Assembly (NCBI RefSeq): GCF_024753215.1
Contig: NZ_JANUGV010000001.1
Coordinates: 930,001-994,000, forward strand
Length of the DNA: 64,000 nucleotides
Direction: 5' to 3'
DNA from: Massilia solisilvae
Lineage (GTDB): Bacteria; Pseudomonadota; Gammaproteobacteria; Burkholderiales; Burkholderiaceae_D
In this document: piece by piece, positions 32,902-42,362 of the stretch
Layout: each line of letters opens with the position of its first letter
Numbering within the stretch: the stretch's first letter is position 1
Translations under genes and position numbers: made by a program
Notes under the pieces: model-generated
Seen by the model: the letters and a program-made list of their open reading frames with translations, nothing else
The model's database searches: none
What the model was told of the DNA's origin: nothing

Positions 32902-33672
32902 ATGCCCGCCAGCGCCATTCCCCAGCCGATCATGTCCGCCCTTGACCTCGCCGACGCCTCCTGGCGAGCGCACCTGATCAGGGGCCTCGAAGCCATGGCA
33001 CAGGCAACCCCGGCCTACCTGCCGACGCTGGCAAGCAACAACTACCTGCCAACACGCAACCGCCTGTTCGCCGCGTTCGCGCTGCCGCTGGAGAAGGTCC
33101 GTTACGTGCTCGTTGGCGAGGGCCCATACCCGCGCGAGGAAAGCGCCACTGGCGTCTGCTTCATGGACGGCGCCGTTGGCGAACTGTGGTGCGAAAACGG
33201 CCTGTCCAAGGCGGTCAACCGCGCGACCTCGCTGCGCAACTTCATGAAGATGCTGCTGGTGGCCGACGGCCAGCTCCAGCCCGGCGATTGCAGCGGCCAG
33301 GCCCTGGCGCCGGTCGCCGCAGCGGCGCGCACCAATGGCAGCATCCGGACGCTGGCCGAACTGCAGTCCAACCTGACCAGCCACGGCTTCCTGCTGTTGA
33401 ACGCGGCGCTGGTATTCCGGCCCCACGTCGCGCCGGCAGTCGAAGCCCGCGCCTGGCAGCCTTTCCTGCAAACGGTGCTGGCGGCGCTGGCCGACCGCCC
33501 CGCACCGCCGACGCTCGTGTTGTGGGGAAAGATCGCCGAGCAATTGAAGAAGCGGCCCGAGACCGCGCGCTTTGCCCAGGTCTGCGCCGAACACCCTTAC
33601 AACCTGTCGTTCATCCAGCACGACGGCATGCAAAAGCTGTTCGGCCCGATGCACTTGTTGCGCGCCGGGTAA
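32902..33672 (+). CDS. Uracil-DNA glycosylase homologue with altered catalytic motifs
   Basis: 256 residues on the family-1 uracil-DNA glycosylase scaffold. 'YVLVGEGPYPREESATGVCF' aligns with the UDG motif VxxLGQDPYHxxxxAxGLCF, but Q, D and H become E73, G74 and P77. The water-activating aspartate is therefore missing. The uracil-contacting asparagine segment is kept ('SHGFLLLNAALVF'). The second motif HPSPLS reads 'HPYNLS', retaining H231. It may bind DNA or a modified base without normal uracil excision. ATG 32932 is an alternative start. It is divergent from the Rpn-like gene and lies just upstream of the isc operon. Confidence 0.7.
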   Translation: MPASAIPQPIMSALDLADASWRAHLIRGLEAMAQATPAYLPTLASNNYLPTRNRLFAAFALPLEKVRYVLVGEGPYPREESATGVCFMDGAVGELWCENGLSKAVNRATSLRNFMKMLLVADGQLQPGDCSGQALAPVAAAARTNGSIRTLAELQSNLTSHGFLLLNAALVFRPHVAPAVEARAWQPFLQTVLAALADRPAPPTLVLWGKIAEQLKKRPETARFAQVCAEHPYNLSFIQHDGMQKLFGPMHLLRAG

Positions 33673-33728
33673 GGAAGAAGAGACGGGAGGGCGGTGTCGC
33701 TGCGCCGCAGCAGGAATCGCAGGCCGCC

Positions 33729-33777
33729 AAGACAAAGCCGGCCAAATGCGCTATACTTGACTAAATAATTCAACTAA
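33729..33777 (+). promoter_or_regulatory. isc operon promoter with type-1 IscR site
   Basis: ATACTTGACTAAATAATT followed by CAACTAA (33753-33777) agrees with 22 of 25 positions of the E. coli type-1 IscR consensus, by my count. A good -10 (TATACT, 33752-33757) lies at its left edge, with a weak -35 (AAGACA, 33729-33734) 17 bases before. Bound [2Fe-2S]-IscR would cover the -10, which is how IscR represses its own operon. The site is 78 bases before the iscR start. Confidence 0.7.
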
Positions 33778-33854
33778 TCGGGTTTTTATCAGCCTGCAAG
33801 GCGAACCTGGACTAGTTAAAGAAACGCAACATTCTAACATCAACCGGGGTTGTG

Positions 33855-34337
33855 ATGCGTCTGACCACCAAAGGCCGTTTTGCTGTTACCGCGATGATCG
33901 ATCTTGCCCTGCGCCAGGGCAAGGGCCCTGTCACGCTGTCGGGCATCAGCCAGCGCCAGGCTATTTCGCTGTCTTACCTGGAGCAGCTGTTCGGCAAGCT
34001 GCGCCGCCATGAAATCGTCGAATCGATCCGCGGCCCGGGTGGCGGCTACAGCCTGGCCCGCCCGGCGGAAAAGGTCACCGTGGCCGACATCATCATCGCG
34101 GTGGACGAGCCGATCGATGCCACCCAGTGCGGCGGCAAGGAAAATTGCCATGGCGCCGATGCCGCCACCGGCACCCGCTGCATGACCCACGAGCTGTGGG
34201 CCACGCTGAACGAAAAGATGGTCGATTACCTGGATTCGGTCACGCTGCAGGACCTGGTTGACCAGCAAAAGCAGAAAGAACAACAGAACGTCGTGGTGGT
34301 GCACCGCAACAGCCACGCCGCCGTCGGACAAGATTGA
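33855..34337 (+). CDS. iscR: Fe-S cluster regulator IscR
   Basis: 160-residue Rrf2-family repressor. The winged helix '[20 protein letters not shown]' and '[20 protein letters not shown]' is followed by the three cluster-binding cysteines in '[18 protein letters not shown]' with spacing C-X5-C-X7-C. The ATG at 33855 is preferred to the GTG one codon earlier. It senses Fe-S supply and represses the isc operon, which it heads. A matching operator lies upstream. The remaining genes follow in the usual order iscS, iscU, iscA, hscB, hscA, fdx, iscX. Confidence 0.96.
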   Translation: MRLTTKGRFAVTAMIDLALRQGKGPVTLSGISQRQAISLSYLEQLFGKLRRHEIVESIRGPGGGYSLARPAEKVTVADIIIAVDEPIDATQCGGKENCHGADAATGTRCMTHELWATLNEKMVDYLDSVTLQDLVDQQKQKEQQNVVVVHRNSHAAVGQD

Positions 34338-34356
34338 AGCAGATTGGAGTGAACTG

Positions 34357-35616
34357 ATGAACGCGCCCCTGGACACGCAACAACTGGAAAAAAGCTTCGC
34401 CACCGCACCGCATTTTCCGATCTATATGGACTACTCGGCGACCACGCCGGTGGATCCGCGCGTGGCGGACAAGATGATCCCCTACCTGCGCGAGCAGTTC
34501 GGCAACCCGGCCTCGCGCAGCCACGCCTACGGCTGGAGCGCCGAGGCGGCGGTGGAAGAGGCGCGCGCCCAGGTGGCCGCGCTGGTCGGCGCCGACCCGC
34601 GCGAGATCATCTGGACCTCGGGCGCCACCGAGTCGAATAACCTCGCCCTGAAAGGCGCGGCCAATTTCTACAAAACCAAGGGCAAGCACATCATCACGGT
34701 CAAGACCGAGCATAAGTCGGTGCTCGACACGGTGCGCGAGCTGGAGCGCCAGGGCTTCGAGGCGACCTACCTCGAGCCGCAGGATAACGGCCTGATCTCG
34801 CTCGAGCAGCTGGAAGCGGCAATGCGCCCGGACACCATCCTGGTCTCGATCATGCTGGTCAATAACGAGATCGGCGTGGTGCAGCCGATCGCCGAGATTG
34901 GCGAACTGTGCCGCAAGAAGGGCATCATCTACCACTGCGACGCCGCACAGGCGACCGGCAAGGTCCACATCAACCTCGAGAACCTGAAGGTTGACCTGAT
35001 GACCTTCACTGCGCACAAGACCTACGGCCCGAAGGGCGTGGGCGCGCTGTACGTGCGCCGCAAGCCGCGCGTGCGCCTGGAAGCGCAGATGCACGGCGGC
35101 GGCCACGAGCGCGGCCTGCGTTCGGGCACGCTGCCGACCCACCAGATCGTGGGCATGGGCGAAGCCTTCCGCCTGGCCAGGGAAGAGATGGACGGGGAAC
35201 TGGGCCGCATCAAGGCGCTGCGCGACCGCCTGGCCAAGGGCCTGATGGAGATCGAAGAGGTCTATATCAACGGCGACATGGAGCACCGCGTCCCGCACAA
35301 CCTGAACGTGTCGTTCAACTTCGTCGAGGGCGAATCCCTGATCATGGCGGTCAAGGACATCGCGGTGTCGTCGGGCTCGGCCTGCACCTCGGCCAGCCTG
35401 GAGCCGTCGTACGTGCTGCGCGCCCTGGGCCGCAGCGACGAGCTGGCGCACAGCTCGATCCGCTTCACCATCGGCCGCTTTACGACCGAGTCGGACATCG
35501 ACTTCGCCGTCAATCTGCTGAAGGAAAAGGTCGGCAAGCTGCGCGAGCTGTCGCCGCTGTGGGAAATGTACAAGGACGGAATCGACCTGAACTCGATCCA
35601 GTGGGCTGCGCACTAA
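34357..35616 (+). CDS. iscS: Cysteine desulfurase IscS
   Basis: 419 residues from ATG 34357, slightly longer than E. coli IscS because of an N-terminal extension. The PLP lysine is in '[14 protein letters not shown]', '[11 protein letters not shown]' is the cofactor loop, and the catalytic cysteine is in the flexible '[20 protein letters not shown]' loop. It removes sulfur from cysteine and passes it as persulfide to IscU and to tRNA-thiolation enzymes. It starts 19 bases after iscR. Confidence 0.97.
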   Translation: MNAPLDTQQLEKSFATAPHFPIYMDYSATTPVDPRVADKMIPYLREQFGNPASRSHAYGWSAEAAVEEARAQVAALVGADPREIIWTSGATESNNLALKGAANFYKTKGKHIITVKTEHKSVLDTVRELERQGFEATYLEPQDNGLISLEQLEAAMRPDTILVSIMLVNNEIGVVQPIAEIGELCRKKGIIYHCDAAQATGKVHINLENLKVDLMTFTAHKTYGPKGVGALYVRRKPRVRLEAQMHGGGHERGLRSGTLPTHQIVGMGEAFRLAREEMDGELGRIKALRDRLAKGLMEIEEVYINGDMEHRVPHNLNVSFNFVEGESLIMAVKDIAVSSGSACTSASLEPSYVLRALGRSDELAHSSIRFTIGRFTTESDIDFAVNLLKEKVGKLRELSPLWEMYKDGIDLNSIQWAAH

Positions 35617-35650
35617 TCACGCATCAGAATTCAAAATCAGGAGCACTGAA

Positions 35651-36037
35651 ATGGCATATTCGGACAAAGTGTTGGACCACTACGAAAACCCGCGCAATGT
35701 CGGCTCGTTCGACAAGGGCGATGAAGCGATCGGCACCGGCATGGTCGGCGCACCGGCCTGCGGCGACGTGATGAAGCTGCAGATCAAGGTCAACGAGCAA
35801 GGCCTGATCGAGGACGCGAAATTCAAGACCTACGGCTGCGGCTCTGCGATCGCATCGAGCTCGCTCGTGACCGAATGGGTCAAGGGCAAGACGCTCGACC
35901 AGGCGCTGGAAATCAAGAACACCCAGATTGCCGAAGAGCTGGCCCTGCCGCCGGTGAAGATCCACTGCTCGATCCTGGCCGAAGACGCGATCAAGGCCGC
36001 CGTGGCGGACTACAAGACCAAGCACCCGGGCGCGTAA
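35651..36037 (+). CDS. iscU: Fe-S scaffold protein IscU
   Basis: 128 residues, full length. The three cluster-assembly cysteines occur in 'GAPACGDVM', 'TYGCGSAIASSS' and 'IHCSILAEDAI', and the chaperone-recognition 'LPPVKIHC' matches the LPPVK motif bound by HscA. It assembles the nascent [2Fe-2S] cluster with IscS and hands it on through HscA/HscB, both encoded downstream. Confidence 0.98.
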   Translation: MAYSDKVLDHYENPRNVGSFDKGDEAIGTGMVGAPACGDVMKLQIKVNEQGLIEDAKFKTYGCGSAIASSSLVTEWVKGKTLDQALEIKNTQIAEELALPPVKIHCSILAEDAIKAAVADYKTKHPGA

Positions 36038-36052
36038 GCCCAGGAGGAAAAG

Positions 36053-36376
36053 ATGGCAGTCACCCTGACCGAAAAGGCAGCGAAGCACATCACGCGCTAC
36101 ATCGAGCGCCGCGGCAAGGGCGTGGGCCTGCGTTTCGGCGTGCGCACCACCGGCTGTTCGGGCCTGGCATACAAGCTCGAATACGTGGACGAGGCCGCGC
36201 CCGAAGACGTGGTGTTCGAATCGCACGGCGTGAAGGTCTTTGTCGATCCCAAGAGCCTGGCGTACATCGATGGCACCGAACTCGATTTCGCGCGCGAAGG
36301 GCTGAACGAGGGCTTCCGTTTCAATAACCCGAACGTGAAGGACTCCTGCGGCTGCGGCGAGAGCTTCCGTATCTAA
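36053..36376 (+). CDS. iscA: A-type Fe-S carrier IscA
   Basis: 107 residues with the HesB/IscA fold. The three conserved cysteines are in '[10 protein letters not shown]' and the C-terminal 'DSCGCGESF'. It accepts iron or clusters from the IscU machinery and delivers them to apoproteins. A good Shine-Dalgarno (AGGAGGAAA) precedes the ATG, 15 bases after iscU. Confidence 0.97.
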   Translation: MAVTLTEKAAKHITRYIERRGKGVGLRFGVRTTGCSGLAYKLEYVDEAAPEDVVFESHGVKVFVDPKSLAYIDGTELDFAREGLNEGFRFNNPNVKDSCGCGESFRI

Positions 36377-36382
36377 GGCTCC

Positions 36383-36898
36383 ATGCAGAACCACTTCGAG
36401 CTGTTCAACCTGCCGGCGCGCTTTGACCTTGACCTGCCGGCCCTGGACGCCGCCTACCGCGACGTGCAGGGCCGTGTGCATCCCGACCGCTTCGTCAACG
36501 CCAGCGACACCGAACGGCGCGTGGCGATGCAGTGGGCCACGCGCGCCAACGAGGCCTACCAGACGCTGAAGAACCCGCTCAAGCGGGCGCGCTACCTGGT
36601 CGAGCTGAACGGCATCGACCTGCAGACGGAATCGAACACGGCCATGCCGATGGACTTCCTGATGCAGCAGATGGAGTGGCGCGAGGCGCTGGGCGATGCG
36701 CGTGCCGCCAAGGACGCCGGGGCGCTGGACGAACTGGACGCGCAGCTCAAGCGCGAACGCAAGGAGCGACTGGCGAAAATCGGGCACGCGCTGGACGCTG
36801 GCCAATACGAACAGGCGGCGCAGGACGTGCGCGCGCTCATGTTCCTCGATAAATTCGGCGACGAGGTGCACTACGCGTTCGAAGCCTTGGAAACGTAG
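36383..36898 (+). CDS. hscB: Co-chaperone HscB
   Basis: 171-residue J-domain protein. The J domain occupies about residues 1-75 with the essential 'HPDRF' loop, and a C-terminal three-helix IscU-binding domain follows. It brings IscU to HscA and stimulates its ATPase. The gene starts 6 bases after iscA. Its stop codon TAG (36896-36898) lies inside the first bases of a family A palindromic repeat, so the last residues may have been reset by insertion of that element. Confidence 0.96.
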   Translation: MQNHFELFNLPARFDLDLPALDAAYRDVQGRVHPDRFVNASDTERRVAMQWATRANEAYQTLKNPLKRARYLVELNGIDLQTESNTAMPMDFLMQQMEWREALGDARAAKDAGALDELDAQLKRERKERLAKIGHALDAGQYEQAAQDVRALMFLDKFGDEVHYAFEALET

Positions 36899-37000
36899 GG
36901 TGGGCGGGTCTCCCGCCCACGCGTTCAACCGGCTCCCGCTCTGCCGCGGAACGTGCAATCCACCGTCGACCGCGTGGGCGGGAAACCCGCCCACCCTACA
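36894..37000. repeat. Intergenic palindromic repeat, family A, inverted pair inside the isc operon
   Basis: The left unit CGTAGGGTGGGCGGG to CCCGCCCACGCGTTCAACC and the right unit CGCGTGGGCGGG to CCCGCCCACCCTACA are inverted copies about 40 bases apart. Each folds into a GC-rich hairpin. The element fills the hscB-hscA gap and begins within the last codons of hscB, providing its stop codon. Confidence 0.8.
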
Positions 37001-37025
37001 AGAACAAAACAGGTAACACCACATC

Positions 37026-38915
37026 ATGGCACTCTTGCAAATCTCCGAACCCGGCATGTCGACCGCGCCTCACCAGCATCGGCTGGCGATAGGTATCGAC
37101 CTGGGCACCACCAACTCGCTGGTCGCCACGGTCCGCAGCGGTAGCCCTGAAGTGCTCAGCGACGAGGACGGGCGGCCGCTGCTGCCGTCGATCGTGCGTT
37201 ACCTGCCCAACGGCCACGCCAACATCGGCTACAAGGCGCAGGCCCACCGCACCACCGATCCGAAGAACACCATCGTCTCGGTCAAGCGCTTCATGGGCCG
37301 CGGCCTGAAGGACATCGCGCACGCCGAAAACCTGCCGTACGATTTTGTCGATGCTCCCGGTATGGTGCAGATCAGGACCGTCGCGGGCGTGAAAAGCCCG
37401 GTGGAAGTGTCGGCCCAGATCCTGGCCACGCTGCGCCAGCGCGCCGAGGATTCGCTTGGCGACGAACTGGTCGGTGCCGTGATCACCGTGCCCGCATACT
37501 TCGACGACGCGCAGCGCCAGGCCACCAAGGATGCGGCCCAGCTCGCGGGCCTGAACGTGCTGCGCCTGCTGTCCGAGCCCACCGCGGCGGCGATCGCCTA
37601 CGGCCTGGACCACGGCAAGGAAGGCGTCTATGCCGTGTACGACCTGGGCGGCGGCACATTCGACATCTCGATCCTCAAGCTCACCAAGGGCGTGTTCGAA
37701 GTCATGTCCACCGGCGGCGACTCGGCGCTGGGCGGCGACGACTTCGACCAGCGCCTGTTCTGCCACATCCGCGACGAAGCGAAGCTGGCGCCGTTGTCGA
37801 ACGAGGACACCGCCACGCTCATGGTCAAGGCGCGCCAGGCCAAGGAGCTCCTGTCCACCAACGCCGAAACGACCGTCGAGGCGATTCTGAAATCGGGCGA
37901 GATCGTGCAGGTGACCGTCACCGCCGAGACCTTCGCCGAGATCACCCGGCCGCTGGTGGCCAAGACCATCAACGCGATCCGCAAGGCGATGCGCGACGCG
38001 AACGTGTCGGTCGAGGACGTGGACGGCGTGGTCATGGTCGGCGGCGCCACACGCATGCCGCACGTGCGCCGCGCGGTGGGCGAGTTCTTCCACACCATCC
38101 CGCACGCGAACATCGACCCGGACAAGGTGGTGGCCCTGGGCGCGGCGATCCAGGCCAACCTGTTGGCAGGGAACCGCGCGCCCGGCGACGACTGGTTGCT
38201 GCTGGACGTGATCCCGCTGTCGCTCGGTATCGAGACGATGGGCGGCCTGGTCGAGAAGATCATTCCACGCAATTCGACGATCCCGTGCGCGCGTGCGCAG
38301 GAATTCACCACTTTCAAGGACGGCCAGACCGCGCTGGCGGTGCACGTGGTGCAGGGCGAGCGCGAGCTGGTGTCCGATTGCCGCTCGCTGGCGCGCTTCG
38401 AGCTGCGCGGCATTCCGCCGATGGCCGCCGGCGCCGCGCGTATCCGCGTGACCTACCAGGTCGATGCCGATGGTCTGCTGTCCGTGTCCGCGCGCGAGAC
38501 GCGCTCGGGCGTGGAAGCGTCGATCACCGTCAAGCCCTCGTATGGCCTGTCCGACGACGAGGTGGCGCGCATGCTGCAGGACTCGTACAGCTCGGCCCAG
38601 GTCGATATGCAATTGCGCGCCCTGCGCGAAGAGCAGGTCGAGGCCGAGCGCATCTTGCTGGCGACTCAGTCGGCGCTGGACAACGACGGCGACCTGCTGG
38701 CGCTGGACGAGCGCACGGCGCTCGACGGCCTGATGCTGACGGTGCGCGAGACGCTGGCCAAATCGAACGACGAATCGACTGAGGCCGGGGCGCGCCAGAA
38801 CGCGCTGCATGATGCGGTGCAGGCGCTCTCGCGCGGGACCGAGGATTTCGCCGCCCGCCGCATGGACAAGAGCGTGCGCAGCGCGCTGGCCGGGAAGTCG
38901 CTGGATCAGGTATAA
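37026..38915 (+). CDS. hscA: Hsp70-type chaperone HscA
   Basis: 629 residues. '[16 protein letters not shown]' is the HscA-specific N-terminus, followed by the Hsp70 phosphate loop '[17 protein letters not shown]', '[14 protein letters not shown]' and '[13 protein letters not shown]'. The substrate-binding half and helical lid follow. It recognises the LPPVK motif of IscU and drives cluster release with HscB. It is separated from hscB by a repeat of about 107 bases, and from fdx by another of about 80, within what should be one transcript. Confidence 0.97.
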   Translation: MALLQISEPGMSTAPHQHRLAIGIDLGTTNSLVATVRSGSPEVLSDEDGRPLLPSIVRYLPNGHANIGYKAQAHRTTDPKNTIVSVKRFMGRGLKDIAHAENLPYDFVDAPGMVQIRTVAGVKSPVEVSAQILATLRQRAEDSLGDELVGAVITVPAYFDDAQRQATKDAAQLAGLNVLRLLSEPTAAAIAYGLDHGKEGVYAVYDLGGGTFDISILKLTKGVFEVMSTGGDSALGGDDFDQRLFCHIRDEAKLAPLSNEDTATLMVKARQAKELLSTNAETTVEAILKSGEIVQVTVTAETFAEITRPLVAKTINAIRKAMRDANVSVEDVDGVVMVGGATRMPHVRRAVGEFFHTIPHANIDPDKVVALGAAIQANLLAGNRAPGDDWLLLDVIPLSLGIETMGGLVEKIIPRNSTIPCARAQEFTTFKDGQTALAVHVVQGERELVSDCRSLARFELRGIPPMAAGAARIRVTYQVDADGLLSVSARETRSGVEASITVKPSYGLSDDEVARMLQDSYSSAQVDMQLRALREEQVEAERILLATQSALDNDGDLLALDERTALDGLMLTVRETLAKSNDESTEAGARQNALHDAVQALSRGTEDFAARRMDKSVRSALAGKSLDQV

Positions 38916-38926
38916 CACCACCAACC

Positions 38927-39007
38927 CGTCATCCCGGCGCAGGCCGGGACCCATGCTGAGCCAGCCGTTCACGCGGCGTATGGGTACCGGCCTTCGCCGG
39001 TACGACG
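38927..39007. repeat. Intergenic palindromic repeat, family B, between hscA and fdx
   Basis: CGTCATCCCGGCGCAGGCC begins the element, and GGCCTTCGCCGGTACGACG is its inverted counterpart at the end. CGGGACCCATGCTGAG and GCGTATGGGTACCGG lie inside. It is a divergent copy of the family also seen at 50131 and 53664. Confidence 0.75.
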
Positions 39008-39031
39008 TCGATAACCAAAGAGGTAACCGAA

Positions 39032-39373
39032 GTGCCACAACTCGTATTCCTGCCCCATCCGGTGTTCTGCCCCGAGGGCGCGGTCGTGGAAGCGCCGACC
39101 GGCAAATCCATCTGCGACGTGATGCTCGAGAACGACATCGAAATCGAGCACGCCTGCGATCGCGTCTGTGCGTGCACCACCTGCCATGTGCTGGTGCGCG
39201 AGGGCTATGAGTCACTCAATGAGCCGGAAGAGAAGGAAGAAGACATGCTCGACAAGGCCTGGGGCCTGGAGCCGGTCTCGCGCCTGTCGTGCCAGTCCAT
39301 CGTGGGCACCGAGGACCTCGTCATCGAGATCCCCAAGTACACCATCAACCACGCGGCCGAAAAGAACCATTGA
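39032..39373 (+). CDS. fdx: Isc-type [2Fe-2S] ferredoxin
   Basis: 113 residues from GTG 39032. The adrenodoxin-type cluster motif is '[12 protein letters not shown]' with the fourth cysteine in 'RLSCQSI'. It supplies electrons for cluster assembly on IscU. The GTG start is preceded by an AGAGGTAA Shine-Dalgarno, and '[15 protein letters not shown]' matches known Fdx N-termini. The iscX gene starts 10 bases after its stop. Confidence 0.96.
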   Translation: MPQLVFLPHPVFCPEGAVVEAPTGKSICDVMLENDIEIEHACDRVCACTTCHVLVREGYESLNEPEEKEEDMLDKAWGLEPVSRLSCQSIVGTEDLVIEIPKYTINHAAEKNH

Positions 39374-39383
39374 GGGGTGCGCC

Positions 39384-39578
39384 ATGAAGTGGACCGACAT
39401 CTCCGCGATTGCCGAGGCGCTGTACGACAAGTATCCCGACGTGGATCCGACGGCAGTGCGTTTCGTGGATCTGCACAACTGGGTGATTGCCCTCGAAGGC
39501 TTCGACGACGACCACGCGCGCGGCGGGGAAAAGATTTTGGAAGCGATACAGCAGGCATGGATCGATGAAGCGAGCTGA
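39384..39578 (+). CDS. iscX: IscX (YfhJ) Fe-S assembly adaptor
   Basis: 64 residues from ATG 39384. '[20 protein letters not shown]' and '[16 protein letters not shown]' are diagnostic for IscX, a small acidic protein that binds IscS and iron and tunes cluster assembly. It is the last member of the classical isc operon, and its end overlaps the next reading frame by 14 bases. Confidence 0.96.
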   Translation: MKWTDISAIAEALYDKYPDVDPTAVRFVDLHNWVIALEGFDDDHARGGEKILEAIQQAWIDEAS

Positions 39579-40467
39579 CAAGACGAACAAGGCGCCGGCC
39601 GTGCCGGAACTGCCGCCCGAGGTGCGACCCGGCCAGTCGATCGAGCTGCTCAAGGAGCTGCACATCCTCACCCGCGACGGCAAATTGAACCAGGACAGCC
39701 GCCGCAAGCTCAAGCAGGTCTATCACCTGTACCAGTTCATCGAGCCGCTGCTGCAGGACGTGCTCGCACAGCACCCGGGCGTGTCGCTGGTGGACCATGG
39801 CGCCGGCAAGTCCTACCTCGGCTTCATCCTGTACGACCTGTTCTTCAAGAACCTGAACGACGGCTCGCACATCTACGGCATCGAAACGCGCGAAGAGCTG
39901 GTGCAGAAATCGACCGAGCTCGCGCAGCGGCTGGGCTTTGACGGCATGTCGTTCCTGCCGCTGTCGGTGGCCGAGTCCACGAAGTCGGACCTGCTGCCGC
40001 CGACGGTGGACGTGGTCACCGCGCTCCACGCCTGCAACACCGCGACCGACGACGCGATCGACTTTGCGCTCAAGAAGAAAGCGAAGTACATCGTGCTGGT
40101 GCCGTGCTGCCAGGCCGAAGTGGCCTCGGTCCTGCGCAAGAACAAAGGCGGCCAGCTGGGACGCAACGTGCTCACCGAGTTGTGGCGCCACCCGATCCAC
40201 ACGCGCGAATTCGGCAGCCAGGTCACCAACGTGCTGCGCTGCCTGCAACTGGAGGCGCACGGCTACCAGGTCAACGTGACCGAACTGGTGGGCTGGGAGC
40301 ACTCGATGAAGAACGAGCTGATCGTCGCCACCTACAAGAACCTGCCGCGCCGCCGTCCTGCCGAGCGGCTCCAGGAAGTGCTGTCCACGCTGGGCCTGGA
40401 AGAGATGGGCCAGCGCTTCTACACCGGGCAAGCGGAGCAGCTTGATCCCGCCACCTCCACGGAATGA
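39565..40467 (+). CDS. Class I SAM-dependent methyltransferase
   Basis: 300 residues from ATG 39565, which lies inside the last codons of iscX. The SAM-binding motif I is '[18 protein letters not shown]'; '[14 protein letters not shown]' and '[13 protein letters not shown]' follow in the order usual for class I methyltransferases. A cysteine pair in '[11 protein letters not shown]' is characteristic of a subgroup related to tRNA and METTL-type enzymes. The substrate is not identifiable. The overlap with iscX suggests co-expression with the isc operon, but a functional link is only inferred. Confidence 0.72.
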   Translation: MKRADKTNKAPAVPELPPEVRPGQSIELLKELHILTRDGKLNQDSRRKLKQVYHLYQFIEPLLQDVLAQHPGVSLVDHGAGKSYLGFILYDLFFKNLNDGSHIYGIETREELVQKSTELAQRLGFDGMSFLPLSVAESTKSDLLPPTVDVVTALHACNTATDDAIDFALKKKAKYIVLVPCCQAEVASVLRKNKGGQLGRNVLTELWRHPIHTREFGSQVTNVLRCLQLEAHGYQVNVTELVGWEHSMKNELIVATYKNLPRRRPAERLQEVLSTLGLEEMGQRFYTGQAEQLDPATSTE

Positions 40468-40473
40468 AGAAAA

Positions 40474-41505
40474 ATGAGCAATAGCGACAACTGGATCGAC
40501 CTTCGCAGCGACACCGTCACCCAGCCGTCGGACACGATGCGCGCCGTGATGGCCGCCGCTCCCGTTGGCGACGACGTGTACGCCGACGACCCCACCGTCA
40601 ACCGCCTGCAGGACTACGCGGCCGACCTGTTCGGCTTCGAGGCAGGCTTGTTCGCGCCGTCCGGCACGCAGACCAACCTGATCGCGCTGATGAGCCATTG
40701 CGGTCGCGGCGACGAATACCTGGTCGGGCAGGAAGCGCACACCTACAAATACGAAGGCGGCGGCGCTGCGGTGCTGGGCAGCATTCAGCCGCAGCCGATC
40801 GCCAACCAGCCGGACGGCTCGATCGCGCTGGCGGACATCGAAGGCTACATCAAGGCCGACGACATCCACTTCGCGCGCACCCGCCTGCTGGCGCTGGAAA
40901 ACACCATCGGCGGGCGCGTGCTGCCGCAGGAGTACGTGAAGGCGGCCACCGCGCTCGCGCACGCCAGGGGCCTGAACACTCACCTGGACGGCGCCCGCAT
41001 CTGCAACGCGGCGGTCAAGCAGGGCATCAGCCTGCGCCAGGCCGTGGCCGGTTTCGACAGCGTGTCGGTGTGCTTGTCCAAGGGCCTGGGCGCGCCGGTC
41101 GGCTCGGTGCTGCTGGGTTCCAAAGCGCTGATCGAGCAGGGGAAGCGCTGGCGCAAGATGCTGGGCGGCGGCATGCGCCAGGCCGGCATCATCGCTGCAG
41201 CGGGCCTGTACGCGCTGGAGCACAATGTGCAGCGCCTGGCCGAGGACCACGACAACGCGGCCCGGCTGTCGCGCGGCCTGGCCGACATCGACGGCCTCAC
41301 GGTCACCGCGCCGCAGACCAACATCTTCTACGTGGACATGCCGGCCGCCGCGTGCGAGCCGCTGCGCGCCTTCCTGGCCGGCCAGCGCATCCGCGCGTCG
41401 GTCGGGCCGCACACCCGCCTGGTGACGCACCTGGACGTGAATGCGGACGATGTCGAGCGCACCATCGCCGCGTTCAAGGCCTTCTTCAAGGACTGGCGCG
41501 CGTGA
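40474..41505 (+). CDS. ltaE: Low-specificity L-threonine aldolase
   Basis: 343-residue fold type I PLP enzyme. It starts with 'WIDLRSDTVTQPSDTMRAVM', a signature of threonine aldolases, and carries 'GDDVYADDPTVNRLQ', 'LDGARICNAA' and the PLP-lysine segment 'SVCLSKGLGAPVGSVLLGS'. It cleaves L-threonine or allo-threonine to glycine and acetaldehyde. It follows the methyltransferase by 6 bases and its TGA overlaps the next ATG (TGATG), so it belongs to the same transcription unit. Confidence 0.93.
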   Translation: MSNSDNWIDLRSDTVTQPSDTMRAVMAAAPVGDDVYADDPTVNRLQDYAADLFGFEAGLFAPSGTQTNLIALMSHCGRGDEYLVGQEAHTYKYEGGGAAVLGSIQPQPIANQPDGSIALADIEGYIKADDIHFARTRLLALENTIGGRVLPQEYVKAATALAHARGLNTHLDGARICNAAVKQGISLRQAVAGFDSVSVCLSKGLGAPVGSVLLGSKALIEQGKRWRKMLGGGMRQAGIIAAAGLYALEHNVQRLAEDHDNAARLSRGLADIDGLTVTAPQTNIFYVDMPAAACEPLRAFLAGQRIRASVGPHTRLVTHLDVNADDVERTIAAFKAFFKDWRA

Positions 41506-42221
41506 TGGCCGACGAGGGCGTGCGCCTGGCCAAGCGCATCGCGGCACAGGTGCCGTGTTCGCGCGCCGAGGCCGAGCGCTACATCGCGGGCGGCTGGGTG
41601 AGCGTGGATGGCACGGTGGTCGAAGATCCGGCCACGCGCGTCACCGACGCTCAAACGGTCGCGCTGCTGCAAGGCGCCACGGCCGTCGAACTGGCGCCGG
41701 TGACGATCCTGCTGCACAAGCCTGCCGGTTTCGCGTCCGGCGGCGACGGTCGTCCGGCGACCGATTGCCTGACGCCAGAGAACCTTGAAGGGCGCGAGCG
41801 CTTCCTGAAGCGGCACCTGGCAAAGCTCACGCTGGCGGTGCCGCTGGAGACCAGTGCCAGCGGCCTGGTGGTCTACACCCAGAACTACCATGTGGCGCGC
41901 AAGCTCGTGGACGAGGCTGACCGCTTCGAACAGGAGTACGTGGCCGACGTGACCGGCAAGATGCCCGAAGGCGGCCTGGCGCTGCTCAATCGTGGCCTGA
42001 CGTTCGAAGGCAAGGCCACTGGTCCGCTCAAGGCGAGCTGGCAGAGCGAGAACCGGCTGCGGTTTGCAGGGAAGGGCATCCGGCCGGGGCAGGTCGAGCA
42101 CATGTGCCGGGCGGTGGGGCTTGAGGTGGTGGCGCTCAAGCGCCTGCGCATCGGCCGCGTGCCGCTGGCCGGGCTGCCCGAGAGGCATTGGCGCTACCTG
42201 AACAAGCTCCAAAGATTTTGA
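41505..42221 (+). CDS. RsuA-like pseudouridine synthase homologue without the standard catalytic Asp
   Basis: 238 residues. An S4 RNA-binding domain (about 1-60, 'LAKRIAAQVPCSRAEAERYI') is followed by an RsuA/RluF-type catalytic domain ('ILLHKPAGFASGG'). In active enzymes the core is GRLDxxTxGL. Here the aligned sequence is 'VPLETSASGLVVYT', so the catalytic aspartate is E115 and the neighbouring arginine is proline. It may be inactive and act through RNA binding, or use glutamate. It is translationally coupled to ltaE and is the last gene of the run that begins with the isc operon. Confidence 0.75.
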   Translation: MADEGVRLAKRIAAQVPCSRAEAERYIAGGWVSVDGTVVEDPATRVTDAQTVALLQGATAVELAPVTILLHKPAGFASGGDGRPATDCLTPENLEGRERFLKRHLAKLTLAVPLETSASGLVVYTQNYHVARKLVDEADRFEQEYVADVTGKMPEGGLALLNRGLTFEGKATGPLKASWQSENRLRFAGKGIRPGQVEHMCRAVGLEVVALKRLRIGRVPLAGLPERHWRYLNKLQRF

Positions 42222-42362
42222 GGCCGACCCGTCGGACGAGCGAACCGGCCCTTAGTATCGTTCGGTCGCGGCAATAACTCGCCACGGATCAAGGTTTCTA
42301 TATGAACACCTCGGGTGCGTCTGAGCCTTGCAGTAATCAAAGTATTCCGCCACCCGCCGTAC

